From Solwaraspora sp. WMMD406 (GTDB taxonomy: Bacteria > Actinomycetota > Actinomycetes > Mycobacteriales > Micromonosporaceae): a DNA stretch of 64,000 nucleotides. The notes below the pieces were generated by a model. It was not told the DNA's origin, searched no databases, and saw nothing but the letters and a program-made list of their open reading frames with translations. Positions within the stretch are counted from its first letter, which is position 1; every line of letters starts with the position of its first letter. The stretch covers positions 5,550,001 to 5,614,000 of the forward strand of contig NZ_JARUBF010000001.1 in the NCBI RefSeq assembly GCF_029626025.1. Reading direction: 5' to 3'. A program made the translations under genes and the position numbers. Below, piece after piece: positions 35,276 through 43,587 of the stretch.

Positions 35276-36242
35276 GCTCCGCCCGATCCGTGCGTGCCCG
35301 CCCGGTGCGCTCCGGCCGATCCGTGACCGTCTGATCCGTGACCGTCTGATCCGTGACCGTCTTGTCGATGAGTGCGGCCACCGCCGTCAGGAGCCGACCA
35401 CGCAGTACGGCGGCCCGGTCGGCGAACGCCCGCTGCGCGGCGACGTAGCCGGCCCGCCCTTCGGCGGTCTCGATCCGCACCGGCGGGTAGCCCAGCTCAC
35501 GCAGGTCGTACGGGCTGGCCCGCATGTCCAGGTCACGAATGTCGCGGGCCAGCTCGAAGCAGTCCGCGACGAGCTCACCGGGCACCAGCGGGCTCAGCCG
35601 GTAGGACCACTTGTAAAGGTCCATGTTGGCGTGCAGGCATCCCGGTTGCTCCTGATCCGGCTGGGTCTGCCGGGTCGGGCTCAGCAGATTCAGTGGGCGG
35701 GCCGCCGGGGTGAAGAACCGGTACGCGTCGAAGTGGCTGCACCGGATCCGCTGGCTGTCGACGAACTCGGCGATCCGCTCCGGTGCCATCCGCAGCCGCC
35801 ACCGGTCGTGCCGCACCTGATCGGCCGGCTGCCGGTACACCATCGCCCACTCGTGCAGCCCGAAACAGCCGAAGTGCCCGGGGCGCCGCGCCGTGCCGGC
35901 CAGCACCCGCCGGATCCACTCCACCGTCTCCCGCCGCCGCGCCAGCAGGCCGGCGGTGTCGACGGTGACCGCGTCCGGCTCGTCGGCACCTCGGCGGACG
36001 GCGTGGTAGTCGCGTCCCCACTCACCCGGATCCGTCCCGGTGAGCCACACGCCGGCACCCGGATGCCAGCGGCGCAGTTGCGCCGGGCGGAAGGCGTAGT
36101 AGGTGAAGAGGAAGTCGGCGACCGGGTGCGCCTCGCCGCGCCTGCGGCGGTCGAGATGCGCGCCGACGAGCTGGTCGATCCGTGCCTCGTGTGCCGCCCG
36201 ACGGCGGGTCCAGGCAGTCCGGTCCAGTACGGTCACCGTCAC
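35256..36242 (-). CDS. Protein annotated in relatives as 3-methyladenine DNA glycosylase
   Basis: This 328-residue cytoplasmic protein is conserved in actinomycetes, where it is usually annotated as a 3-methyladenine DNA glycosylase. I see no HhH-GPD or AAG motif that proves this. Conserved-looking parts are HPVADFLFTYYAFRPAQLRR, ADEPDAVTVDTAGLLARRRE, HFGCFGLHEWAMVY, CSHFDAYRFFTPAARPLN and GCLHANMDLYKWSYRLSPLV. The C-terminus has an in-frame VTDQT repeat (35313-35358) and an Arg/Thr-rich tail, both probably non-essential. Confidence 0.65.
   Translation of the reverse strand: MTVTVLDRTAWTRRRAAHEARIDQLVGAHLDRRRRGEAHPVADFLFTYYAFRPAQLRRWHPGAGVWLTGTDPGEWGRDYHAVRRGADEPDAVTVDTAGLLARRRETVEWIRRVLAGTARRPGHFGCFGLHEWAMVYRQPADQVRHDRWRLRMAPERIAEFVDSQRIRCSHFDAYRFFTPAARPLNLLSPTRQTQPDQEQPGCLHANMDLYKWSYRLSPLVPGELVADCFELARDIRDLDMRASPYDLRELGYPPVRIETAEGRAGYVAAQRAFADRAAVLRGRLLTAVAALIDKTVTDQTVTDQTVTDRPERTGRARTDRAELTGTER
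35313..35358. repeat. Three 15-bp units in the gene tail
   Basis: GATCCGTGACCGTCT occurs three times in tandem inside the C-terminal end of the gene on the minus strand, encoding repeated VTDQT. Confidence 0.9.
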
Positions 36243-36285
36243 CTGACCAGCCTAGGCCGGCCCGGGACCCGCACCGTACGCCCGG

Positions 36286-36786
36286 TCAGTCGACCTCGTC
36301 GACGTCGGCGAGATCGGCGGCGCTCTCCCCCACCCGCAGCAGCGCCTCCCGGCGCGTCAGCACGGTCACCCGGTACGACATCCCGAGGTTGGACCAGATT
36401 TCGCCGCGTACGTGCAGGCAGATCCCCACGCCGGTGTCGCCGTCGGGGTGTTCGAAGAAGTCGACGGCCGGCTCGGCCAACGCCCCGACCAGGCCCTGGG
36501 TTCGTCGAGCGGTCGGGGCCACCTGCAGCAGGCCACCGGTCACCTGGATCTCGACATCGTCGAGGGCGTCGACGTCGTACCAGTGGGTGTCCGGCAGGAA
36601 CAGCTGCTCGTCCACGGTGCGATGGGTGTATTCGGGGCCGGCCAGGCCGCTGTCCGGGGCGGCCCGGTCGCCGATCCAGACCGTCCCCGCGTAGTCGGTG
36701 CGCAGCCGCTGGGACTCGCTGTGCAGCTCGGTGACGAGAGAGTCGAGGCGGGGCTGGACGACGATGTGTACGGCTGCTTCGGTCAC
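36286..36786 (-). CDS. Hypothetical protein coupled to the GGDEF-STAND gene
   Basis: This 166-residue acidic soluble protein starts TEAAVHIVVQPRLDSLVTEL and includes TVWIGDRAAPDSGLAGPEYT, DEQLFLPDTHWYDVDAL and VGICLHVRGEIWSNLG. No family is recognised. Its GTG start overlaps the stop of the GGDEF-STAND-TPR gene by four bases (GTGA), so it is translated with it and may be a partner. A shared role in signalling is only inferred from this coupling. Confidence 0.65.
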   Translation of the reverse strand: MTEAAVHIVVQPRLDSLVTELHSESQRLRTDYAGTVWIGDRAAPDSGLAGPEYTHRTVDEQLFLPDTHWYDVDALDDVEIQVTGGLLQVAPTARRTQGLVGALAEPAVDFFEHPDGDTGVGICLHVRGEIWSNLGMSYRVTVLTRREALLRVGESAADLADVDEVD

Positions 36787-39700
36787 GCCCGGGACCCTAG
36801 CACCGTGGCTGCGTCACGCGGCCCGTCCGGGGCGCAGTCCAGGGCCTGATCGACCACCAGGTCCAACGAGGTGCTGCCGCCCAGTCGCCAGGCGGCGTCG
36901 AAGTCGACCGGGCCGAGGACGTGTCGCGCGGCGGCGAGACTCGCGTCGCGGCGGGTCTGCACCGCCAGTGGGGCCGCCAGGCCGTAGCGGCGGCGCAGCG
37001 AATCGACCGCCGCCAGGATCCGTACGGTCAGGGCGGGGTCGTCGACGACGATCACCTCGGCCACCGTCTCCAGCGAGGTCGCCAGGTCCGCCCGGTCGCC
37101 GAGTTCGAATCGGCGTTCCAGCGCCGCGACGAACAACCGCAGCGCGGCGGTACGGTTTCCGCCGGCCAGTTCACTCTGGCCGAGGTGGTGTAGGGCGACC
37201 GCCTCGCCGAACAGATCGCCGAGTCCGCTGGCGAGTTCGAGTGCCTCACGTGCCACGTCGGCGGCGCCCGCCGGGTCGGGTTGGGCCAGCAGGATCTCGG
37301 CCAGGCAGGTCAGGCCGAGCAGCACACCCCGGCTGTTGCCTGCTTCCCGTTCCAGGGCCAGGCACTGCTTGATGTGCCAGTCGGCGTTGGTGATGTCACC
37401 GAGACGGAGACAGATCTTGGCGAGGTTGCCGAGCGCCATCGCCATTCCCGACTTGGCGCCCAGGTCCCGCCAGACCTCCAGTCCGTAGCGGTAATGGTCG
37501 CCGGCTTCGTCGTACCGTCCGGCGAGCATCGCCGCGACGCCGAGGATGTTATGGGCCGCAGCGGTGCCCTCCTGGTCGCCGGACCGTTCGTTGAGGGTGA
37601 GACATTCGGTGCCGAGCCGGGTCGCCGTCGCCGTGTCGTCCTGGGTCGCGGCGAGCACCGCCGCCGGATAGAGCAGCCGGCGGCGGTCGGTGTCGGGCAG
37701 CCCGGTCGGGGTGGAGAGCAGTCGGTCGAGCCACTCGCGGCCGTCGCGGATCTGGTTGCCGTTGCGCCAGTGTCGCCACAGCCCGAGGCAGAGCCGGGTG
37801 GCCAGGGACAGCTCCCCGGCGGCGACGGACTGTTCCAGGGCGGCTCGCAGGTTGAGGTAGTCGTCTGCGAGCGCCTCGGCCCAGGCAGCCTGATCGGGGC
37901 CGGCCATTCCGGGGCCGGCCCGGTCGGCGTATCCGGCGAAGTGGTGCAGGAAGTTCCGCTGGTAGCGGGCCCGCCGTCCGTCGGTCAGCAGTTCTCCGGC
38001 GCGGGCCGCGATGGTGTTGAGCATGGCGTACCGGCGGGTTCCGGCGGTCCCCGGGACCGCCACCAGCAGGCTCTTGCGGACCAGTGCCTCCAGTACCGTC
38101 GTGCGGCGCTCCACCGCCGTCGGGTCGTCCCGGGCGACCGCACCGCCGTCGATCACCGCCGCCACGCCGCCATCCGCCACCGCCGGCAGGCCGACGCCGT
38201 CGATCACCGCCGCCACCGCCGTGGCGTCGGCACCCCCGGTGAAGATCACCATCGCGGTGAACGTCGCCTGCTCGTCGGGACCGAGGAGCTGATAGCTCCA
38301 GTCGACGGTGCCCCGCAGTGTCTGCTGGCGGGCCGGCCGGTCCCGGGGCCCGGGGCCGAAGACGTCCAGGTGTGGCCCGAGCCGGGCCAGCAGCGTCAGC
38401 GGGCTCATCTGGTCGACCCGGGCCGCCGCGAGCTCGATGGCCAGTGGCAGGCCGTCGAGCCGACGGCAGATCTCGGCCACCGCCGGCAGCGACGTCGCGG
38501 TCAGCTCGAAGTCGGCGTCCGCCGCGCGAGCCAGCTGGTCGAACAGGGCGATCGCCGGGTGGTCGGCGACGGCCCGGGCGACGGCGTCGGCTCCGACCGG
38601 GTCGTCGACCAGCTGCGGCAGGGGCAGGGCGGGGACCCGGTAGACCTGTTCGCCGTAGATGGCCAGGGGTTCCCGGCTGGTGGCCAGGATCCGCAGGTTT
38701 CCGGCGGCGGCCAGCAGCCGCGCCAGGTACGGACCGGCGGCGAGCACCTGTTCGAGGTTGTCCAGCACCAGCAGCACGCAGGCCTCGCCGAGGTGGCCGA
38801 TCAGCGCGGGCAACTCCGGGTCGCCCGGCTGCCGGGCGATGTCGATGGCGGCGGCGATGGCGCCGACGACCTCGTCGGCGGTACGGGCGTGGTCCAGCGC
38901 GACGAAGTAGACACCGTCGTCGAACTGGTCGGCGACGCTGGCGGCCACCGACAGCGACAGCCGGGTCTTGCCGATCCCGCCCGCCCCGGCCAGGGTGACC
39001 AGTCGGCCGCTGGCGAGCAGCCGGGCGACCCGGGCCGCGTCATGTTCCCGGCCGACCAGCGCGGTCAGCGGGGTGGGCAGCCGTACCCGGCGTTCCGGTC
39101 GACTGAGCAGTTCCGGGCCGAGGGTCCAGCCGCCGGTGCCGGATCCGACCAGGCCCCGGCGGGCCCGGACCCGGTCGAGTTCACGGGCGACGGCCGCGGG
39201 CAGTCCGGCGGTCTGCCGGACGAACCAGGACACCAGCGTACGGCTGGGCTCGCCGCGCAGGGTGGTCCGCAGCCAGATTCGCAGGGTCGCTGGCGACCAC
39301 GGGGTCAGTTCGAGCTGGTCGAGTTCTGGTAGGTGCAGCCCGGGTGGGTCGTACCCGGGCAGCGGGCCGGGCCGGTCGGCGTCGACGGTGGCCTGCACCA
39401 GCCCGAGTACGGCCGGCAAGACCCGGGGACGCGACCACTGGCGGAGCAGATGCGGCAGTTGTCCGGCGGCGGCCACGTCCGCGATCAGCAGCACCTGGTC
39501 GGCGAAGACCGGCATCGGCAGCGGCTCGGGGGCGGCCGGCACGGTCACCACCGCGAAGCCGCGCAGCGCCGCGAGTCGGGCCGTCTCGGCCAGGAACCGG
39601 GTGTGCCCGGCGCCGCGTTGGCCCCGGATCCGCAGTGTCCCCCGCCCGACGACGTGCAGGTGGGTGAGGAACTCGTGGGTACGGCGTAGCGCGTCGTCGC

Positions 39701-40220
39701 GTTCCCAGAGTCGGGATTCGTCCCGCTCGGTGATCTCGGTGTCGTCGGCGACCGCGCTGTCGCGCCCCCGTCGTTTGGCCAGGTAGTTGCGCCGGTCGGC
39801 GTGGTCGATCAGGTGGATGGGGGTACGGCCGTCCTCGGGTGCGGTCGCCACGCCGAGGCTGACCGTCAGGTGCAGCGGCGGTTCGCCGGGAAATTCGGTG
39901 GTACGGATCCGTTCGGTGAGGCGCAGGGCCAGCCGGATCGCCTCGGCGCGTCCGGTGTCGGGCAGCACCACCACGAACTCGTCGCCGCCGTAGCGGAACA
40001 GGACGTCCTGCGGCCGGCAGATGGCGCGCACCCGGTCGGCGAGTTGTCGGAGCACGAGATCGCCCCGCAGGTGGCCGTACACGTCGTTGACCGTTTTGAA
40101 GAAGTCGACGTCGAAGAGGAACACGCCGCAGGGATCGGTGCCCTTGCTGAGCTGTCGTCGCAGGTAGGGCTCCAGGAAGGCGCGCGGGCGGGCCCCCGTG
40201 ACCGGATCGGTCGCCGCCAC
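36783..40220 (-). CDS. GGDEF domain fused to a STAND ATPase and TPR region
   Basis: This is a 1145-residue cytoplasmic protein. Residues 1-155 are a GGDEF domain with an intact active site (RYGGDEF, 76-82) and an intact inhibitory I-site (RPQD, 69-72, five residues before GGDEF), so it may make cyclic di-GMP. Residues ~175-385 look like a NTPase module with a broken P-loop (GQRGAGHT, 200-207, His for Lys). Residues ~385-780 are a NB-ARC/STAND ATPase of the AfsR/LuxR type with a good Walker A (GAGGIGKTRL, 411-420) and Walker B (VLLVLDNLEQVL). About 800-1080 are TPR-like repeats (GTAAAHNILGVAAMLAGRYD). No DNA-binding domain is seen. The GTG start has GAGGGG upstream. Confidence 0.88.
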   Translation of the reverse strand: MAATDPVTGARPRAFLEPYLRRQLSKGTDPCGVFLFDVDFFKTVNDVYGHLRGDLVLRQLADRVRAICRPQDVLFRYGGDEFVVVLPDTGRAEAIRLALRLTERIRTTEFPGEPPLHLTVSLGVATAPEDGRTPIHLIDHADRRNYLAKRRGRDSAVADDTEITERDESRLWERDDALRRTHEFLTHLHVVGRGTLRIRGQRGAGHTRFLAETARLAALRGFAVVTVPAAPEPLPMPVFADQVLLIADVAAAGQLPHLLRQWSRPRVLPAVLGLVQATVDADRPGPLPGYDPPGLHLPELDQLELTPWSPATLRIWLRTTLRGEPSRTLVSWFVRQTAGLPAAVARELDRVRARRGLVGSGTGGWTLGPELLSRPERRVRLPTPLTALVGREHDAARVARLLASGRLVTLAGAGGIGKTRLSLSVAASVADQFDDGVYFVALDHARTADEVVGAIAAAIDIARQPGDPELPALIGHLGEACVLLVLDNLEQVLAAGPYLARLLAAAGNLRILATSREPLAIYGEQVYRVPALPLPQLVDDPVGADAVARAVADHPAIALFDQLARAADADFELTATSLPAVAEICRRLDGLPLAIELAAARVDQMSPLTLLARLGPHLDVFGPGPRDRPARQQTLRGTVDWSYQLLGPDEQATFTAMVIFTGGADATAVAAVIDGVGLPAVADGGVAAVIDGGAVARDDPTAVERRTTVLEALVRKSLLVAVPGTAGTRRYAMLNTIAARAGELLTDGRRARYQRNFLHHFAGYADRAGPGMAGPDQAAWAEALADDYLNLRAALEQSVAAGELSLATRLCLGLWRHWRNGNQIRDGREWLDRLLSTPTGLPDTDRRRLLYPAAVLAATQDDTATATRLGTECLTLNERSGDQEGTAAAHNILGVAAMLAGRYDEAGDHYRYGLEVWRDLGAKSGMAMALGNLAKICLRLGDITNADWHIKQCLALEREAGNSRGVLLGLTCLAEILLAQPDPAGAADVAREALELASGLGDLFGEAVALHHLGQSELAGGNRTAALRLFVAALERRFELGDRADLATSLETVAEVIVVDDPALTVRILAAVDSLRRRYGLAAPLAVQTRRDASLAAARHVLGPVDFDAAWRLGGSTSLDLVVDQALDCAPDGPRDAATVLGSRA

Positions 40221-40520
40221 GTCGTACCCCTCAAACGCCCTCGTCGCCGCCGGCCGGCCGGCCCTCCCGCCGAAAACAGCCGGAGATGACGGCGTGGTTA
40301 ACAGTGCACGTTACCTATGTCACCACAAAAATCGATGTTATCGGCAAGCCGCCAGGCTCGGAGTCAGCCGGGCCGCCGCACGTCCTACACGTTAGGAGGA
40401 TGTTCGCACTCACCCGCAAGGATTCTGCTACCAATCACGTCCATCATGGTGTGATTCGTCGCGCCACTTCGGTGGGCCGATGATCACCCGATCTCTGCAG
40501 CAATCAGGAGGAACATACCG
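40221..40520. other. 300-base divergent promoter region
   Basis: No gene is seen. The part near 40305-40345 and 40430-40450 is AT-rich for this genome and should hold the promoters of the GGDEF-STAND gene (minus) and the subtilase (plus). No clear operator is visible. Confidence 0.5.
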
Positions 40521-42071
40521 GTGCGAACCAACAATGCCCCGAACGGACGACGACAGCGACAGCGGCCCTGGGCGGCAGCCGCACTGTCGACAGTCCTCTT
40601 GCTCCTGGTCATCGGGGTGGCCGGCCCCACGGTCGCCCCGCCCGCACCTCGTACGGGCATTCCGGCGGGTGACTTCGCCAGCCTGTGGAACGGCTCGGCG
40701 GGCGCCGGGAACGGCACGACACTGTCCACCGTACGGGCCATCGTCGGTGCCGCCACCGCGACGACCGCGACACTGGACGGCACCGGCATCGGTATCGCCA
40801 TGATCGACACGGGGATCGTCTCGGTGCCGGGGCTGCCGGCCGCGCGAGTGACGAACGGACCCGACCTGTCCTTCGAATCGCAGGCGGCCAACCTCCGGTG
40901 GCTCGACACCTACGGCCACGGCACGCACCTGGCCGGAATCATGATCGGCAACGAACAATCCAGTGGGACCCAGGGCCTGGCCCCCAACGCGAGACTGACC
41001 TCGATCAAGGTCGGCGCGGCGAACGGCGCGGTCGACGTCTCACAGGTCATCGCGGCCGTCGACTGGGTGGTCGCCAACCGCAACCATGACCCGTCCCACC
41101 CGATCCGGGTGCTCAATCTGGCCTACGGCAGCGCCGGCAATCCGGCTTTCTGGACCGATCCACTGCACTACGCGGTCGAGCAGGCCTGGCACGCCGGTAT
41201 CGTCGTGGTGGCCGCCGCCGGCAACGACGGCAACGGGTTCGGCCGGCTCGACAATCCGGCGGCCAACCCGTACGTCATCGCCGTCGGAGCCAGCCTGACC
41301 AAGGGCACCGTGACCACCGCCGACGACGAACTGGCACCGTTCACCAACATCTCGAACGCCGGCAAGCAGGTCGACCTGCTGGCGCCGGGCGAGTCGGTGA
41401 TCTCCTTGCGCAACCCTGGCGCCAACGTCGACAACACCTATCCCTCGGCCCGCGTCGGCACCACCCTGTTCCGGGGCACCGGCACCTCTCAGGCGGTGGC
41501 GGTGACCTCCGCCACCGTCGCGTTGTTGTTGCAGGCCCGCCCCTGGCTCAACCCCGACCAGGTCAAGCAGCTGCTCGTGGAGAGCGGGACCTATCTGACG
41601 GTCGGCCCCCGGGCCAGCCTCGGCCTGCGCACGCTCAACCTGCACGCGGCGCTGAGCCACAACCCGGCCTACCAGGCTCAACAGTGGACACGGTCGGACG
41701 GCACCGGACCGATCGACGCGTCCCGGGGCACCAGCCGGGTGGTCCGCAACAACGTCACCCTGCAGGGCGAGGCGAGCATTTTCGGCCCGTTCAGCAGTTC
41801 GGTCTGGGCCGGGCACTCCGCCGCCCGTACGGCGTGGAACGGCGGGGTGTGGATGGGCCACCGGATGGCCGGTGACGGCTGGACCGGCAACTCCTGGGCG
41901 ACCAAGACCTGGGCACCGGCGACGTGGACGGCGCCGTCCTGGGACGGCTCGGGTTCCTGGGTCGATCCCGCCTGGTCGAGTCACTTCTGGTCGACCGGCG
42001 CGTGGACGCCGGGTGACTGGGGGTCGCACTTCTGGTCCACCGACAGCTGGGCCGGATCCTGCTGGTGTTGA
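40521..42071 (+). CDS. Secreted subtilase (S8) with a Trp-pentad C-terminal tail
   Basis: This 516-residue exported serine protease has a signal peptide (RPWAAAALSTVLLLLVIGVA, about residues 15-34). Catalytic residues are visible: Asp in IAMIDTGIVS, His in YGHGTHLAGIMIGN, and Ser in FRGTGTSQAVAVTSATVALL, with the oxyanion Asn in VVVAAAGNDGNG. After residue ~400 a Trp-rich tail begins; in the last 89 residues 16 Trp are spaced almost always five apart, ending SCWC. The pro-region between signal and catalytic domain is short. The GTG start has GGAGGA upstream. Related actinobacterial subtilases also carry Trp-rich tails of unknown role. Confidence 0.93.
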   Translation: MRTNNAPNGRRQRQRPWAAAALSTVLLLLVIGVAGPTVAPPAPRTGIPAGDFASLWNGSAGAGNGTTLSTVRAIVGAATATTATLDGTGIGIAMIDTGIVSVPGLPAARVTNGPDLSFESQAANLRWLDTYGHGTHLAGIMIGNEQSSGTQGLAPNARLTSIKVGAANGAVDVSQVIAAVDWVVANRNHDPSHPIRVLNLAYGSAGNPAFWTDPLHYAVEQAWHAGIVVVAAAGNDGNGFGRLDNPAANPYVIAVGASLTKGTVTTADDELAPFTNISNAGKQVDLLAPGESVISLRNPGANVDNTYPSARVGTTLFRGTGTSQAVAVTSATVALLLQARPWLNPDQVKQLLVESGTYLTVGPRASLGLRTLNLHAALSHNPAYQAQQWTRSDGTGPIDASRGTSRVVRNNVTLQGEASIFGPFSSSVWAGHSAARTAWNGGVWMGHRMAGDGWTGNSWATKTWAPATWTAPSWDGSGSWVDPAWSSHFWSTGAWTPGDWGSHFWSTDSWAGSCWC

Positions 42072-42075
42072 CCGT

Positions 42076-42111
42076 ACCGCCGGCCGGTCGCACCACCGAC
42101 CGGCCGGCGGT
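42076..42111. terminator. Hairpin between the subtilase gene and arfB
   Basis: ACCGCCGGCCGGTCG and its exact complement, a 15-bp stem with a six-base loop (CACCAC), five bases after the subtilase stop and between convergent genes. Confidence 0.88.
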
Positions 42112-42168
42112 CCACCATGTCAGGTGCGCCGAGCGCGTCGGGTGCGGCGAGCCCGTCGCGTCCGGTCG

Positions 42169-42597
42169 TCAGTCGTCGTCGCCACGACGTAGCCGTTTCG
42201 TCTGCGCCCGACGCTTCTTGTCCGAGATCCGGCGCTCCTTGGCCGCGCGCGACGGCCGGGTCGGGCGGCGCGGCGCGGCCGGCGGCGCGACCGCGTCCCG
42301 GAGCAACTCGGCCAACCGTTGCCGGGCAGCCGCGCGGTTGGCCAACTGCGCCCGGTGCTCGCTCGCCGCGATGGTCAACACACCGTCGACCAGCCGCCCG
42401 GACAGCCGGTCCAGTGCCCGTTGCCGAAGCCAGTCCGGCAGCGCCGCCGACGCCCGTACGTCGAAGGACAGCTCCACCCGGGAATCGGCCGTGTTGACCC
42501 CCTGGCCGCCCGGCCCCGAGGACCGGGAGAACCGCTCCCGCAACTCGCGTGCCGGGATCACCACGGTGTCGGTGATCCGGAGGTCTCCTGCCGCCAT
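42169..42597 (-). CDS. arfB: ArfB-type peptidyl-tRNA hydrolase (ribosome rescue)
   Basis: This 142-residue protein has the release-factor GGQ motif in RFSRSSGPGGQGVNTADSRV (residues 22-41). A basic C-terminal tail (RRPTRPSRAAKERRISDKKR and RAQTKRLRR) enters the mRNA channel of stalled ribosomes in characterised ArfB. There is no stop-codon recognition domain, so it is not a release factor proper. It is the last gene of a minus-strand run that begins with moxR, following the protease gene after 55 bases. Confidence 0.93.
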   Translation of the reverse strand: MAAGDLRITDTVVIPARELRERFSRSSGPGGQGVNTADSRVELSFDVRASAALPDWLRQRALDRLSGRLVDGVLTIAASEHRAQLANRAAARQRLAELLRDAVAPPAAPRRPTRPSRAAKERRISDKKRRAQTKRLRRGDDD

Positions 42598-42636
42598 CGC
42601 CTGACAGTACCGGCGCTCGCGTCACCAGCCGCGATG

Positions 42637-42668
42637 TCATCCGCCGACGGGGTCATCCGCCGCGACGG
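42637..42668. repeat. Imperfect duplication at the protease gene stop
   Basis: TCATCCGCCG-CGACGG (gene end, stop at 42653-42655) is preceded by TCATCCGCCGACGG at 42637. One short indel. This is weaker than the other stop-spanning duplications. Confidence 0.6.
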
Positions 42669-43561
42669 ATGATCTCGTCGGCCGCCTGTTCGGCCCGCTG
42701 GATCGGGATCGCGAACCCGATCCCGATCGAGCCGGCACCCTCAAGGGTGGCGATCGCGGTGTTCACGCCGATCACCTCGCCGTCGGCGTTGACCAACGGG
42801 CCACCCGAGTTACCCGGATTGATGGAGGCGTCGGTCTGGACCGCGGTCCGCCGCCCCCCGTTGCCCAACCGGACCTCGCGGTCCAGTGCGCTGACGATAC
42901 CGGCCGTGACCGTACCGGACAGGCCAAGTGGGGACCCGACCGCCAGCACCGCCTCGCCGACCTGGGTGGACCCGGTCTGGGCGAGCACCAACGGACGCAG
43001 CCCGGCCGACGGCGACACCCGCAGTACGGCGATGTCGCTGCCCGGATCCCGCCCCACCACCTCGGCCACGATCCGGCGACCGTCCGGGGCGACCACACTG
43101 ACCTGGTGACCGTTCAGCGGGGTACCAGGTAGGCTGTCGCCGTCCAGAATATGGTCGTTGGTGATGATGTGATGATGGTCGTCGATCGCGAAGCCCGAGC
43201 CGCTGGAGACCATGGCACCCCGGCTGATCTGCACCGACACCACGCCCGGCAGGACCTGGGCGGCGGCGGCCACCAGGTCCGCCGGCACCCCGGCGCTGGC
43301 CGACGCAGACGGCGACGGTAGGCCGGCGGCCAGCCGGGCCGGCCCGTTCTCCCAACCGGCCACCACTCCCCCGGCCAGCCCCCCCGAGGTCACCGACAGC
43401 GCCAGGACCGCGCTGGCGGCCAGCAGCCTGCGCCGCCAACGACCCGGACCGTCCGGGCCGGACGGGCCGTCCGTCGCGGCGGCGGCCGCCGCCCACGGAT
43501 CGGTTACGGGCGAGACGAACCAAGGGCCGCGCGGCTCGCCCAGCCCGGTAGGCACGGTCAT
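42653..43561 (-). CDS. Membrane-anchored trypsin-like (HtrA/S1C) protease without PDZ
   Basis: This 302-residue protein has a Pro/Gly/Asp-rich cytoplasmic start, one transmembrane segment (LLAASAVLALSVTSGGLAGG, about residues 47-67) and an extracellular S1C domain. The triad is visible: His in HIITNDHILDG, Asp in PGSDIAVLRV and Ser in NPGNSGGPLVNADG. No PDZ domain follows, unlike typical HtrA. ATG 43561 has GGAGG five bases upstream. The preceding VWA gene ends 26 bases away, so it is in the moxR-DUF58-VWA run and may process envelope proteins. Confidence 0.9.
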   Translation of the reverse strand: MTVPTGLGEPRGPWFVSPVTDPWAAAAAATDGPSGPDGPGRWRRRLLAASAVLALSVTSGGLAGGVVAGWENGPARLAAGLPSPSASASAGVPADLVAAAAQVLPGVVSVQISRGAMVSSGSGFAIDDHHHIITNDHILDGDSLPGTPLNGHQVSVVAPDGRRIVAEVVGRDPGSDIAVLRVSPSAGLRPLVLAQTGSTQVGEAVLAVGSPLGLSGTVTAGIVSALDREVRLGNGGRRTAVQTDASINPGNSGGPLVNADGEVIGVNTAIATLEGAGSIGIGFAIPIQRAEQAADEIIRRGG

Positions 43562-43587
43562 GGTGTCCTCCACGTAGGTCGGTCCGG

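Noticed and set aside
37281-39332. A 683-codon plus-strand frame opposite the GGDEF-STAND gene
   Set aside because: It is Gln/Gly/Arg-rich without domains, a usual shadow in high-GC DNA.
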